Source: Caulobacter segnis
GTDB taxonomy: Bacteria; Pseudomonadota; Alphaproteobacteria; Caulobacterales; Caulobacteraceae
DNA: 64,000 bases
Direction: 5' to 3'
NCBI RefSeq assembly: GCF_003243465.1
Contig: NZ_QFQZ01000002.1
Location: 62,001 to 126,000, forward strand
The notes under the pieces are model-generated. The model was not told where the DNA came from. It searched no databases and saw nothing but the letters and a program-made list of their open reading frames with translations. Position 1 is the stretch's first letter; each line of letters begins with the position of its first letter. The position numbers were made by a program, and so were the translations under genes. Positions 7,225-16,578 of this stretch are shown piece by piece.

Positions 7225-7503
7225 ATGTCCAAGGCTGACTCAGCCATTACCACAAACGTGGTCCGCCTGCCGACCGCAGCGTTGACGCCCCCTCCGCGCC
7301 CGCGTTGCGGCTCTAAACTTCGCAAAGAGATGATTTGGCGTGGCGAGGTTATCGACCTTAGCCCCTACATTTATTCAGAGCCCTCACCTGCTTTTGCCCC
7401 AATGGATGAACCTGAGAAGCTGATCTGGATTCAAGTCCCACAGGAGGCGTGGGAACAGCTTCAATGGGCCGCTCGGCTCCTCGTTAGCCTGAAGAACAAC
7501 TGA
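7225..7503 (+). CDS. Hypothetical protein, 92 aa
   Basis: No family recognised. It has a Pro-rich N-terminal half and a C-terminal helix (EAWEQLQWAARLLVSL). The ATG at 7225 is preferred because AGG sits about 7 nt upstream; ATG 7213 is also possible. Its stop overlaps the start of the HNH endonuclease gene (TGATG), so the two are coupled. Confidence 0.5.
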   Translation: MSKADSAITTNVVRLPTAALTPPPRPRCGSKLRKEMIWRGEVIDLSPYIYSEPSPAFAPMDEPEKLIWIQVPQEAWEQLQWAARLLVSLKNN

Positions 7504-8018
7504 TGGCGGCTCGTTTAGATTTAACCGGCCAGCGTTATGGGCGGCTGGTCGGCGTCGAGTTGCATCATGTCGATCAGCGTGGGCAGACGTTTTGGCTCTT
7601 CAATTGCGATTGCGGGCAGAGGCACGTCGCGGCCACTGCAAATGTCAGGCGCGGCAACACATTAAGTTGCGGCTGCATCCATCGCGAGATGATGGTCGCC
7701 CGAAAGCTGAAGCATGGACTTGCCAGCAAAAGAGGCGGTGGCCAGACCTATCGGTCTTGGCAGTCGATGAAGGATCGCTGTCTCAACCCTAACTCTCCTA
7801 AGTTCGCGCTCTGGGGCGGAAGGGGCGTTGGCATCTGCCAGCGCTGGAAGGACAGCTTTGAAGCGTTCCTTGAGGACATGGGGCCGCGCCCAGAGGGGAA
7901 GACCCTGGATCGCATCAACAACGATGGCGACTATGAGCCCGGCAACTGTCGATGGGCTACCCCCGAAGAGCAGGCCGCTAATCGTCGAAAGCGGAGATAC
8001 AAGGTAGCGCCAAGATAA
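7503..8018 (+). CDS. HNH endonuclease with zinc-ribbon N-terminus
   Basis: A 171-aa protein. LTGQRYGRLVGVE opens the N-terminal domain, with CDCG and SCGC as a zinc-binding pair of knuckles (residues about 38-60). Then come YRSWQSMKDRCLNP, WGGRGVGICQRW and the HNH core LDRINNDGDYEPGNCRWAT, ending in EQAANRR. This is the standard pattern of free-standing phage HNH endonucleases. Such enzymes may be homing elements or assist terminase. It follows the 92-aa gene with overlapping stop/start. Confidence 0.85.
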   Translation: MAARLDLTGQRYGRLVGVELHHVDQRGQTFWLFNCDCGQRHVAATANVRRGNTLSCGCIHREMMVARKLKHGLASKRGGGQTYRSWQSMKDRCLNPNSPKFALWGGRGVGICQRWKDSFEAFLEDMGPRPEGKTLDRINNDGDYEPGNCRWATPEEQAANRRKRRYKVAPR

Positions 8019-8094
8019 GTGCAACGCCGCCTTAGGCCGCTCCAGGAGCGAAGGCCCCGCCCAGGAAGTGATCATCACGCCTCGCCGCTGAGAG

Positions 8095-8117
8095 GTTTGG
8101 TTCTTGAGGTTTCAAAC
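8095..8117. promoter_or_regulatory. Late-activator dyad 2, before the SGNH cassette
   Basis: GTTTG-N13-CAAAC, perfect, followed by GACGCTTCCGCGCG. Its centre is about 78 bp before the ATG at 8184, so the three-gene cassette is probably expressed late with the virion genes. Confidence 0.7.
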
Positions 8118-8183
8118 GACGCTTCCGCGCGCGCCTCACTGAGCTGAACTAGCCCTAAAAGCCTTCCACTCCGGACGAGGCGA

Positions 8184-8540
8184 ATGCCCAGCACGACCAA
8201 ACGATATGACCGGCCCGGGTTCGCCCGTACGCTGGAACACACCTTCACCGCGGCCAACCAGGTCAGCGACTGGGCCTGCCTCACCGGCGAGCTGGCCGTG
8301 CAGATCACGGGCCCCGCGACCTCGATCGAGGTGCAGATCGAACGGTCGACGCGCAACCCGCTCCTGGGCGCGCCGGCTCCGGCGGCGAACATCGCTCCCG
8401 CCGGTCCCAGCATCGTGGCCGCGCCGGCCACCTTCTCCCCGCAACCCTACCTCGAGCCGGGCGTCGCCTGGTGGCGCGCGCGCTGCGTGGCGATCACCGG
8501 CGCGTCCGCCGTCGTAGCCATCAACGGCGGAGGCGCCTGA
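8184..8540 (+). CDS. Hypothetical virion-associated protein, 118 aa
   Basis: Family not recognised. It is a beta-rich, Ala/Pro-rich sequence without signal or membrane segment, like small capsid-decoration or spike-base proteins. It is first in a three-gene unit (8184, 8543, 9079) behind a late-type dyad, which argues for a virion role. The next gene starts 2 nt after its stop. Confidence 0.6.
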   Translation: MPSTTKRYDRPGFARTLEHTFTAANQVSDWACLTGELAVQITGPATSIEVQIERSTRNPLLGAPAPAANIAPAGPSIVAAPATFSPQPYLEPGVAWWRARCVAITGASAVVAINGGGA

Positions 8541-8542
8541 CC

Positions 8543-9079
8543 ATGTCCTTGGCTTTCAACAGCGGCGGCGCCGGCGGCGCGGTTAGCGCTCTGGGCGCCA
8601 GCGAGGCGCACATCGGCGAAGTGGGCGGCCGCACGGTCGTGCAGACCCAAGCCTTGGCCGGCTCCACCACGCAATATGCCGCCGGCGACGCGATCGGCGG
8701 GCTGCTGACCTTCGCCGGCTTTGGCCGCATCGCGGGCGGCACCGGCCTGGTGCAGATGGCGTCGGTCATGTCGAAGTCGGCCCAGACCTTCGCGTGCGAC
8801 CTGGTCCTCTTCCACACCGCCCCGGCGGCCTCGGCCTTCGTCGACAATAACGCCGCGGTGATCGCCGCCGCCGACTGGGACAAGATCCTGGGCGTGGTTC
8901 ACATCAGCGACTGGACCGCTCTGGGCGGACCGTCCTTCGCCGAAGCGACCCAGCTGGCCATGGCCTACAAGGTCGCGGTCGGACAAACCGACATCTACGG
9001 CGTCCTGATCTCGCGCGGCACGCCGACGCTGAACTCGGCCACAGACCTGAAGGTGGCCCTGAAGGCCATTCTCGACTGA
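8543..9079 (+). CDS. Hypothetical virion-associated protein, 178 aa
   Basis: Start ATG at 8543, just after the previous stop. Gly/Ala-rich beta pattern with repeated short strands (AHIGEVGGRTVVQTQAL, FACDLVLFHTAPAASAF) and a C-terminal YKVAVGQTDIYGVLISRGTPT. It resembles small beta-sandwich head or tail decoration proteins, but I cannot name a family. Its stop overlaps the start of the SGNH gene by 1 nt. Confidence 0.6.
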   Translation: MSLAFNSGGAGGAVSALGASEAHIGEVGGRTVVQTQALAGSTTQYAAGDAIGGLLTFAGFGRIAGGTGLVQMASVMSKSAQTFACDLVLFHTAPAASAFVDNNAAVIAAADWDKILGVVHISDWTALGGPSFAEATQLAMAYKVAVGQTDIYGVLISRGTPTLNSATDLKVALKAILD

Positions 9080-10692
9080 TGTCGATCTCCGTTGGCTCGC
9101 GCCGCGCTGTTCTGATCAGCGGCGGCGTCCGCATCACCGGCGTGGCGCAGGTCGGCCAGGTCCTCATGACGAGGGCTCCGGCGACCTGGTCGGTGGGAGG
9201 CGTGGCGAAAGCCTTCCTCGCACCGTCGACGAGCTATGTCCCGGTCCCGGGCGACGTCGGCAAGTCGATCACGGCGACGATCGCCGGCGTAACTAGCGAT
9301 CCAACGGCCGCGGTGATCGACGCACCGCTGCCGGTCTTCAACCCGACGCTGCCCTACGGCGCGCGAACGGGCATCCTGGCGGACAGCATCGGCCAACAAA
9401 ACGCCCAAGGCGTTTCACGCAGCGGAGACGCCACGCAGGGCGGCGCCATCAGCCGAGCGACGGGCGAAATTACCCAGGCGCTGGCGCTGGATCCGCGCAT
9501 CAACGCGATCAACTGGTACGACCAGAACAAGGGCACTGGCACGTCCAGGTTTACCGACGGCTCCGACCAAGGCGTCAACGGGCAGACCTCGACCCAGATC
9601 GCTGCGCGGGTTAGCGATCTTGTCGCCAGGAACGTGCAGCTCGGCATCGTCGCCATGGGCACCAACAACACCACCCAGGCGTCCATCATCCTCGCGGACA
9701 TAGCCACGGCCGTGTCAGCGCTGCGGGCGGCCGGCGCCGCCGCGATCGTCGCGACGATCAGGCCGAACGCGCTGGCGAACGAGAGCGTGAACCGCTCGAA
9801 GGCCAATATTCAGGCCATCAACGCGTCGATCCGCAGCTACGTCGCCGGCTTGAACGACCCGCTCGTGAAGCTCTGGGACGCTTACAAGCAGTATGACCGC
9901 GGCGACGGCTACATCGACCCGCTCGATACCTACGACAGGTTGCTGCACCCGAACGAAGCCGGGGCGGAGCTGGGCGCGTGGGGCGCGAGCGCATCGAGCC
10001 TCTCCCCTTACTCGCTTGTCGCCGCTATCCGATCCCTGGTGCAGCCGGGCGACGTCTACGCCGACCTGATGGCCGCCAATCCCAACGTGATCGTGAACCC
10101 GACGCTGACGGGAGCCGCCGGCACACTGGGGGCTGGCTTCACCGGCGTCGCGCCGACCAGCTGGCGCTGGGAACCGCAGTCGGCGGTCGCGAGCACCGTC
10201 GCCGTTTCCGTGCTGCCCAACGCCGCGACGGGCGGCCAGTCCGCCAAGGCCGTCATCACGCCTAGCGGATCCGCCGCCTACGAGCGTATCAACTTCCGCA
10301 TCGCCGCCTACAACCAGAACGTCTCCAATCTCGGCGGCAAGTGGGCCAGGCTGTTTGCGGAAGTCGAAACCGACGGCACGCCTTGGCTGATGGCCCCGAG
10401 CGTGATCCTCACCGAAGTCGACACGGCCACGGCCTACCAGTCCGGCATCGGCTTCCAGCCGTCGCTCAATGTCGGCGCTGGAAACTACTATTCCGCTCTC
10501 CGGCCCGTGGCCCGCAGACGCCTCATCATGTCGGAGCCGGTGCTACTGGGCCCGAACGCGACCGCCCTAAGCCCCAGCGTGCAGTTCGCGTTCATGCCCG
10601 CCGGCGCGACCGGTACGGCGAGCGTCTACGTCCACAGGACCTGGATGGCCACGGTGCCCGACCCGCGCCCGGCCTGGGGCGTCTCGGTCTAA
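9079..10692 (+). CDS. SGNH/GDSL-hydrolase tail or decoration protein
   Basis: A 537-aa protein. An Ig-like N-terminal domain (to about residue 75; typical VGKSITATIAGV strand) precedes an SGNH fold: the nucleophile block GILADSIGQQN, block III with MGTNN, and the catalytic HPN block RLLHPNEAGAELG. After about residue 320 comes a beta-sandwich, possibly carbohydrate-binding domain. Known phage SGNH proteins deacetylate or de-esterify surface polysaccharide. No signal peptide is visible, so virion delivery is likely. It ends 10 nt before a strong terminator. Confidence 0.78.
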   Translation: MSISVGSRRAVLISGGVRITGVAQVGQVLMTRAPATWSVGGVAKAFLAPSTSYVPVPGDVGKSITATIAGVTSDPTAAVIDAPLPVFNPTLPYGARTGILADSIGQQNAQGVSRSGDATQGGAISRATGEITQALALDPRINAINWYDQNKGTGTSRFTDGSDQGVNGQTSTQIAARVSDLVARNVQLGIVAMGTNNTTQASIILADIATAVSALRAAGAAAIVATIRPNALANESVNRSKANIQAINASIRSYVAGLNDPLVKLWDAYKQYDRGDGYIDPLDTYDRLLHPNEAGAELGAWGASASSLSPYSLVAAIRSLVQPGDVYADLMAANPNVIVNPTLTGAAGTLGAGFTGVAPTSWRWEPQSAVASTVAVSVLPNAATGGQSAKAVITPSGSAAYERINFRIAAYNQNVSNLGGKWARLFAEVETDGTPWLMAPSVILTEVDTATAYQSGIGFQPSLNVGAGNYYSALRPVARRRLIMSEPVLLGPNATALSPSVQFAFMPAGATGTASVYVHRTWMATVPDPRPAWGVSV

Positions 10693-10707
10693 ACCCAAGC
10701 TGAACAG

Positions 10708-10739
10708 AAAAGCCCCGGCGGTCACCCGCCGGGGCTTTT
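10708..10739. terminator. Bidirectional terminator between SGNH cassette and portal gene
   Basis: AAAAGCCCCGGCGG, short loop, CCGCCGGGGCTTTT: a perfect hairpin with A and T runs, placed between convergent transcription units. Confidence 0.9.
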
Positions 10740-10805
10740 GATTCACGACCACGCCCACGAGGCGCAGGCGCCGGGCCACCGAAGGCTCGGGGATCCTACC
10801 GCTGG

Positions 10806-11813
10806 TCAGGCAGCCTGTTCGAGCTCCCAGCGGAATGGGCGGAAGCGGATCACCTCCGCCCCGATCTGGCGGTTCACCGCCGTGAAGCGACGCATCAGCG
10901 GCTTGATCTCGTTGCGTTCGAAGACCTCCGACGCCTTGTCCACGTCGCCAAAGCCGCCGGCGTTGGCCGGCACCATGCCCAGCAGCTGTGGCGGCACGCG
11001 GTGCGCGGCCAGGACGTCGTCGCGCGAGGTGTTCTTGATGCCCATGAACTCGTCCTTGGCCGCGACCTCGCTGATCGGGATCACCTCGATCCCCTTCTCC
11101 TTGCCGCCGGGCGCGTGGACGAAGAGGTTGCGGAAATTGCCCGGCCCCTTGCCCTCCTTCATCTTCTGCTTGAGGGCGTCGACCTCTTCCTGGGTCATGT
11201 TCTGGTCGGTGCTGCGCAGGATGAACCCGACGTGCGAGCCGTTCAGGTAGTACTTGCGGCGGAAGAGCGTGGCGGCCTCGTTGAGGAAGGCGCTCTGCAA
11301 GGCGCCGAGGTATTCGGGCAGGCCATAGACGTTCTGGTTAAGGTCCGCGCGCTTGAGATGAACGATGGTGTCGGGTTCGAACTCGACCTCCTTGCGCGGC
11401 TCGGCCAGGCTGAAGAACACCCCCGGCTTGACGCCGCGCCGCATGTACTTGCCCAGCGGATGGTCCAGGCGAAGCACGCCGCCCAGGCGGTTGTAGACCT
11501 TCTCGAGGTAGCCGTTGCCCAGCACCAGGTAATCGAGTGCGAAGCCTTCGAAGGCCAGCGGATCCAGGAGCGGCGTCTCCTCGAGATAGGCCGTCAGCAG
11601 GTTGACCTTGTAGTTGATCGCGCTCTCGTGGTGGGGCCCGACGCGATAGGCGCGCGTCAGGGCGTCGAGCCTCACCGGCGGCTCGTAAAACCGGCCGTTG
11701 TTCCAGCACTCGATGTGGCTGAGAATGTCGCGGCGGCCCAGGACCGGCTCCGGATCTCCAAACGAAAAGCTCTCGATCGCCGGCGCGCCGCCGGCCTTCT
11801 TGGCGCGAGCCAT
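10806..11813 (-). CDS. Q: Phage portal protein (P2 gpQ-like)
   Basis: 335 aa, the usual length for gpQ/PBSX-family portals. Features include FSFGDPEPVLGRRDILSHIECW at the N-terminus, the LVLGNGYLEKV strand, and ANAGGFGDVDKASEVFERNEIKPLMRR near the C-terminus. Portals form the dodecameric vertex through which DNA enters and leaves the capsid. It lies directly downstream of the terminase gene (1-nt gap), on the strand opposite the other head genes, exactly as Q and P in P2. Confidence 0.93.
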   Translation of the reverse strand: MARAKKAGGAPAIESFSFGDPEPVLGRRDILSHIECWNNGRFYEPPVRLDALTRAYRVGPHHESAINYKVNLLTAYLEETPLLDPLAFEGFALDYLVLGNGYLEKVYNRLGGVLRLDHPLGKYMRRGVKPGVFFSLAEPRKEVEFEPDTIVHLKRADLNQNVYGLPEYLGALQSAFLNEAATLFRRKYYLNGSHVGFILRSTDQNMTQEEVDALKQKMKEGKGPGNFRNLFVHAPGGKEKGIEVIPISEVAAKDEFMGIKNTSRDDVLAAHRVPPQLLGMVPANAGGFGDVDKASEVFERNEIKPLMRRFTAVNRQIGAEVIRFRPFRWELEQAA

Positions 11814-11814
11814 G

Positions 11815-13674
11815 TCAGGACATCTCCATTGAGGGTTTGGCCGCAGTCGCCGCCATCAGCGGCGCTGTCAGGGCTTCGAGGTGCAGAGCCATCAGCAGCG
11901 CCCAGGCGAGGTCGCCGTGACCGGTCGTGGCGCTGCGCGGGCTCTCGTACGTCATCCGACGACCGCTCTCGGTGATCGTGCGGCGGATGGTGACTAGGGC
12001 GGCGAACAGATCGGTCGCCCCTGTGTCGATCTCGATTCGGCCGCGGCGGAACGTGTCCTGCAGCTTGTGGACCATGTCGATCTTCAGGTCGGCCGTGAAC
12101 TGGACGCCCTCTGCCGTCGGGAAGAACGCCTGCACCAGTTGGTGCACGGCGCGGCCGACGCCGGTAGCGTCAATGCGGATCCGCGTGACGTTATAGGAGG
12201 CGCACAGTCGGCGGATCAGCTCGGCCTGGGCTTCGAAGTCCTCGCCCCACAGCTGGAAGCGCTGCAAAACGCGGAACTTGTCGCCGGTCTTCTGAGGCGG
12301 CGCGACGACGACCAGGCCCGCGCTATCACCCGTATCGCTCGGATCGTATGCGATCCAGACCGGAGCGTCGCCGATCGGCCTTCTAGGTTCGCCCCACGTG
12401 CGCTCGCGGCCGCGGCTGACCGCCGCCACCTCGGCCAGGCCGTAGAAGTCGACATCGGTCCATCTTTCGAACGCGTCGACGGTGTGCTTCAGGATCTCGG
12501 CGATTGGGAAGACGGCTTCTGCGTCGTCGATGAACTCGCACATGAACAGGTTGGCGAACCTGTCGGGCGTGTGATCGTCGCGGATCTCGTCGATGTCGAT
12601 CAGATCGTACCCGCGCTCGGCTGCGTCCAGGACGGTGACGATCTGGCGCCAGATCTTGTCGTCGCACAGCTTGCCGGCCTTCAGCGCCCGGTGGCTGACG
12701 TCCACCTCGATCTTCTTGTTCTTGGCTCGCTGGCTGTTCTTGTCAGCTCCTGTCCACTTCAGATAGGCCTCATGGCTGAGAGACGACGGTGTGCTGAAAT
12801 AGGTCTTCGTGAAGTGCTTCTGCGTCGCGACGGCGGAGGCGACAGCCTCGATCTGCTCGAAGCCGTGGACCCAGAAGAACTCGTCGAAGATGAAGTCGCC
12901 GGTATAGCCTTGGGCGGTTCGGTAGTTGGTGCCCAAGAAGTGGAACTCGGCCGGGTCGCCGGCCTCACCGTCCTCATCCTCCGCAGTGATGACCATCGGA
13001 TCGCCGGTCAGCTTGACGCCGGTGACCTTGAACGACCAGGCCACAATCTTCTGACGGAAGTTGAGCGCTTGGGCCTTCGATGCCGACAGGAAGATCTTGT
13101 TTCGTCCGGTCTCGAGCGCGGTCACCAAGGCCTCGCGGGCGAAGAATTCGGTGGCGCCGATCTGACGCGCCTTCAGGATCATCCGCGTGCGCATCGACGA
13201 GCTTTTCAGCCAGTCGCGCTGGTGGGGATAGCACCAGCCCTCGAGGTCTTCTCGTAGCTTGACGACTTGGTCGTGCGTGAAGTGGTTGCCGCGCTTCGGC
13301 TCCTTCTTCGGAGCGGCGTTGCGGGCGGCGATGTTGGGATTGAGGTCGGTCTCCGTGCCGCCGTTCATGTACTTGTCGTATCGGACGGTGCGATCGACCT
13401 GACGCATCAGCAGGTCGATTTCCTTGAAGTCGTGACCGGACTTCTTGTCCTTCGCGATTAGCATCTGAAGACGGGTGTGAAGCCCCTCCTTCAGCCGCTC
13501 CATGACCGGAGCCTTGTCCCACTCGTCGCGCTGCTTCCAGCTCTCGACCGTCGGTCGCTTTAGCGCCAGTTCGTCGGCGATCTCGGTCACGCCCCAGCCG
13601 CGCCAGTACAGGCTGCGCGCCTGACGACGGGGATCCAGGCCTACGCCGTCCAGATTGGAATTGGTCTCTGCCAT
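11815..13674 (-). CDS. P: Terminase large subunit, ATPase/nuclease (P2 gpP-like)
   Basis: 619 aa. The N-terminal region has a helix-turn-helix (ARSLYWRGWGVTEIADELALKRPTVESW), then the gpP-type Walker A MILKARQIGATEFF and Walker B FIFDEFFWV. The nuclease half has VWIAYDPSDTGDSAGLVVV and RIRIDATGVG acidic positions. It packages DNA into proheads with gpM and the portal. Length and order match P2. Transcription starts in the 13675-13841 divergent region, which has one late-type dyad. Confidence 0.94.
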   Translation of the reverse strand: MAETNSNLDGVGLDPRRQARSLYWRGWGVTEIADELALKRPTVESWKQRDEWDKAPVMERLKEGLHTRLQMLIAKDKKSGHDFKEIDLLMRQVDRTVRYDKYMNGGTETDLNPNIAARNAAPKKEPKRGNHFTHDQVVKLREDLEGWCYPHQRDWLKSSSMRTRMILKARQIGATEFFAREALVTALETGRNKIFLSASKAQALNFRQKIVAWSFKVTGVKLTGDPMVITAEDEDGEAGDPAEFHFLGTNYRTAQGYTGDFIFDEFFWVHGFEQIEAVASAVATQKHFTKTYFSTPSSLSHEAYLKWTGADKNSQRAKNKKIEVDVSHRALKAGKLCDDKIWRQIVTVLDAAERGYDLIDIDEIRDDHTPDRFANLFMCEFIDDAEAVFPIAEILKHTVDAFERWTDVDFYGLAEVAAVSRGRERTWGEPRRPIGDAPVWIAYDPSDTGDSAGLVVVAPPQKTGDKFRVLQRFQLWGEDFEAQAELIRRLCASYNVTRIRIDATGVGRAVHQLVQAFFPTAEGVQFTADLKIDMVHKLQDTFRRGRIEIDTGATDLFAALVTIRRTITESGRRMTYESPRSATTGHGDLAWALLMALHLEALTAPLMAATAAKPSMEMS

Positions 13675-13720
13675 GCGCGCGAACCTGTGCGCGCGAGGCC
13701 GTCGGCGTCGTGTCGGTCTG

Positions 13721-13743
13721 GTTTGACGCCTCGGCTTTCAAAC
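13721..13743. promoter_or_regulatory. Late-activator dyad 3, between divergent P-Q and O operons
   Basis: GTTTG-N13-CAAAC, perfect (GTTTGA...TCAAACGAGC). It is the only such dyad in the 167-bp divergent gap, about 58 bp from the P start and 110 bp from the O start. A symmetric site could serve both directions. Confidence 0.72.
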
Positions 13744-13841
13744 GAGCTTCGGTTGAGCCGAAGCCCCCTCGGGTGGCGGTCTACGGCGACTGATCAGCGG
13801 CCCATGAAGGGGCCGATAACGCCAACAGCCGGGGAGCCGTC

Positions 13842-14732
13842 ATGGCCGCCAAGTCGAAGTTCTTCCGCGTCGCCGTCGAAGGCGCTACCGCCACCGACGG
13901 CCGCAAGATCGAGGCTTCGTGGATCAAGGACATCGTCCAGACCTACAACCCGGAGACCTACGGCGCCCGGGTTAATCTGGAGCACATCCGCGGCTACACG
14001 CCGACCAGCGACTTCAAGGCCTATGGCGACGTCCTGGCCGTGAAGATGGACACCGTCCAGCTGTCGATCGGCGGCAAGACGGAGAAGCGCCTGGCGCTCT
14101 ACGCTCAGCTCGACCCGACCGACGATCTGGTCGCGATGACCAAGGCCAAGCAAAAGGTCTACACCTCGATCGAGGTCGCGCCGAACTTTGGCGACACCGG
14201 CAAGGCCGGCCTGGTCGGCCTGGCCGTGACCGACAGCCCGGCGAGCCTCGGCACCGAGATGCTGGTCTTCAGCGCCTCCAACGATCCGCACGCCGCTGCG
14301 ATCAAGGCGATGTTCGACAGCCGCAAGCAGAACGCGGCCAACGTTTTCAGCGCCGCCGAAGAGACCACCATCGAATTCGAGGACGAGGCCGCCGGCGACG
14401 ACGCCGAGGGCAAGGTCATGAAGGTCTTCGCCGCGATCGGCGAGAAGATCCTGGCCTCGATCGGCGGCAAGCCGGCCGTGCCGGCCGCGCCGGCGAACCA
14501 ACCGGCCGCCGGCGAGTTCGATCCGGCCGACTTCTCCCGGTCCGTGACCGAGGGCCTGGCCGAAATCGGCCAGGAGTTCGCCAAGCAGAGCAAGGCGATC
14601 ACCGACCAGTTCGCCGCCCTGCAGGCCGACTTCACCAAGCTGAAGGGCGACCTCGAGCAGCAGCCCAGAAACGGCTTCCGCGAACGCGCGCCGGCGACCG
14701 GCGGCGACGGCCGGGTCCGCGCCGACTGCTGA
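13842..14732 (+). CDS. O: Capsid scaffolding protein / serine protease (P2 gpO-like)
   Basis: 296 aa. The N-terminal protease part has Asp19 (TATDGRK), His48 (NLEHIRG) and Ser109 (KVYTSIEV), in the order and near positions of the P2 gpO triad. The C-terminal part is an Ala/Pro-rich linker followed by a helical scaffold segment (EIGQEFAKQSKAITDQFAALQADFTKL). It directs procapsid assembly and cleaves N, L and itself. It is first gene of the plus-strand head operon. Confidence 0.92.
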   Translation: MAAKSKFFRVAVEGATATDGRKIEASWIKDIVQTYNPETYGARVNLEHIRGYTPTSDFKAYGDVLAVKMDTVQLSIGGKTEKRLALYAQLDPTDDLVAMTKAKQKVYTSIEVAPNFGDTGKAGLVGLAVTDSPASLGTEMLVFSASNDPHAAAIKAMFDSRKQNAANVFSAAEETTIEFEDEAAGDDAEGKVMKVFAAIGEKILASIGGKPAVPAAPANQPAAGEFDPADFSRSVTEGLAEIGQEFAKQSKAITDQFAALQADFTKLKGDLEQQPRNGFRERAPATGGDGRVRADC

Positions 14733-14791
14733 TCGCCCGGCGCCTCACCCGCACCGCACACCCGCACCCCAGCTGAAAGCCCCCTCACCCG

Positions 14792-15829
14792 ATGCGCACC
14801 GAAACCCGCGAGCTGTTCAACGCCTACCTCGACCACCAGGCCGAGCTGAACGGCGCCGACGCCGACACCGTCCGCCGCGAGAAGGCGTTCTCGATCGAGC
14901 CGTCCGTCCAGCAGAAGATCGCCGACAAGCAGCAGGAGTCGTCCGCCTTCCTGGCGCAGACGAACGTCGTGCTCGTCCCCGAAATGAAGGGACAGAAGCT
15001 TGGCCTGGGCGACCAGGGCCCGATCGCCAGCCGCACCAACACCAAGACGACCGACCGTAGCGCGCGCGAAACGCACGATGTCGAGGACCTGAACGGCTAT
15101 GAGTGCCGCAAGACCGACAGCGACACGGCCATCAGCTACGCCATACTCGACACCTGGGCCAAGTTCCCGGACTTCGAGGCCCGCATCACGGCCCAGCGCC
15201 TGCGCCGCCAGGCCCTCGATCGCCTGATGATCGGCTTCAACGGCACCTCGGCGGCCGCCAACACCGATCGCCAAGCCAACCCCCTGCTGCAGGACGTCAA
15301 CATCGGTTGGCTGGAAAAATACCGTCAGTACCGGGGCGGGCTCTATGTCATGGGCAGCGGCCGCTATGGCAACACCATCCGGATCGGCAAGGGCGCCGAC
15401 TGCGACTACAAGAACGTCCATGCTCTGATCGTCGACGCCACCAACCAGCTGCTGCCCTCGTGGACGCGGCGCGAGCCGGGTTCGCTGGCCATCCTGGGCA
15501 GCGATATCGAGCACGAGATCTTCTTCCCGCTGATCAACAACGATCTGCCGCCGTCCGAGACCAATGCCGCCGACCTGATCCTCAGCGCACGACGGGTGGG
15601 CGGCAAACAAGCCGCTCAGGTCCCCTACTTCCCGGAAAACGCGATCTTCGTGAACGTGCCGAACAACCTGTCGATCTACGAGCAGGAGGGCTCGCGCCGC
15701 CGCACCGTGGTCGACAACGCCAAGCGCGACCGCGTGGAAACCTACGAGTCGTCCAACGACGATTTCGTGGTCGAGGACTACGAGCGCGGCTTCCTGATCG
15801 AGAACATCGAGTTCGTGGACGACGAGTGA
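14792..15829 (+). CDS. N: Major capsid protein (P2 gpN-like)
   Basis: 345 aa, close to P2 gpN. Family features: ELFNAYLDHQAELNG start, SFLAQTNVVLVPEMKGQKLGLG, the DRLMIGFNGTSAA segment (IGFNGTSAA is characteristic), PLLQDVNIGWLEKYR and a C-terminal ENIEFVDDE. It folds as an HK97-type capsid subunit and is processed by gpO. Position after O and before M is canonical. Confidence 0.95.
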   Translation: MRTETRELFNAYLDHQAELNGADADTVRREKAFSIEPSVQQKIADKQQESSAFLAQTNVVLVPEMKGQKLGLGDQGPIASRTNTKTTDRSARETHDVEDLNGYECRKTDSDTAISYAILDTWAKFPDFEARITAQRLRRQALDRLMIGFNGTSAAANTDRQANPLLQDVNIGWLEKYRQYRGGLYVMGSGRYGNTIRIGKGADCDYKNVHALIVDATNQLLPSWTRREPGSLAILGSDIEHEIFFPLINNDLPPSETNAADLILSARRVGGKQAAQVPYFPENAIFVNVPNNLSIYEQEGSRRRTVVDNAKRDRVETYESSNDDFVVEDYERGFLIENIEFVDDE

Positions 15830-15831
15830 TC

Positions 15832-16578
15832 ATGACCAGGTTCAGCCTCGCCGCCCAACATCGCCAGCGGGTGCTCGCCCGCCTGGACTTCGCCAAGGCC
15901 GCCACGTCGTCGACCGCGCCGGCCGCGCCGGCCGCGCCCGAGTACGACCTGATGCTGCTGAAGCTGCGCACCGACCAGGTGAAGCTTAAGGCGCTGCAGT
16001 CGATCGAGAAGCGGATCGAGCTTAAGCGCGAGCTGCTGCCGGAATACGCCGGCTGGGTTCAGGGCCGCCTGGACGCCGCCGTCGACGCCGCGCGCGGCGT
16101 CCAGGACGACGTCTTCGTCACGATCATGATGTGGCGCATCGACGTCGGCGACTTCGACGGCGCCCTGCCGCTCGCCCAGTACGCCCTGCGCTACGGCCTG
16201 GCCATGCCCGAGCCGTTCAAACGCGGCGTCGCCTGCTACCTCGCCGAGGACGTGGCCGAAGCGTCGATCAAGCTGCTCGCCGCCGGCGAAGCCGCGCCGC
16301 CGGCCCTGCCGCTGGTGGCCGAGATGGTCGACGGCCACGACATGCCCGACGAGGTCAAGGCCAAGGTCCACAAGGCGCTGGGTCTCGAGGCCCTGCGGGT
16401 GTCGGCCGACGAGGCCGCCTGCGCCGCCAGCGGTGTTCCGGGTGCCGCCCGGATCTTCAAGGAACGGGCGCTGCTCGAGCTGCGACGCGCCAACGATCTG
16501 CATGCCGCCAGCGGCGTGAAGACCGACATCAAGCGTCTCGAGAAGGACCTGAACAAGCCGGCCGACCAGGCCGGCTAA
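15832..16578 (+). CDS. M: Terminase small subunit (P2 gpM-like)
   Basis: 248 aa; starts 2 nt after the N stop. FSLAAQHRQRVLARLDFAKA at the N-terminus, then helices LRTDQVKLKALQSIEKRIELKRELLPEYAGWV and FVTIMMWRIDVGDFDGALPLAQYAL are typical of gpM, which recognises cos and recruits gpP. After the stop there is a G/C hairpin near 16616-16640 and no gene until L. Confidence 0.9.
   Translation: MTRFSLAAQHRQRVLARLDFAKAATSSTAPAAPAAPEYDLMLLKLRTDQVKLKALQSIEKRIELKRELLPEYAGWVQGRLDAAVDAARGVQDDVFVTIMMWRIDVGDFDGALPLAQYALRYGLAMPEPFKRGVACYLAEDVAEASIKLLAAGEAAPPALPLVAEMVDGHDMPDEVKAKVHKALGLEALRVSADEAACAASGVPGAARIFKERALLELRRANDLHAASGVKTDIKRLEKDLNKPADQAG

Noticed and set aside
10700..10805. P2-like cos site next to Q
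   Set aside because: No sequence like the P2 cos was found; only a terminator is clear. The packaging site remains unassigned.
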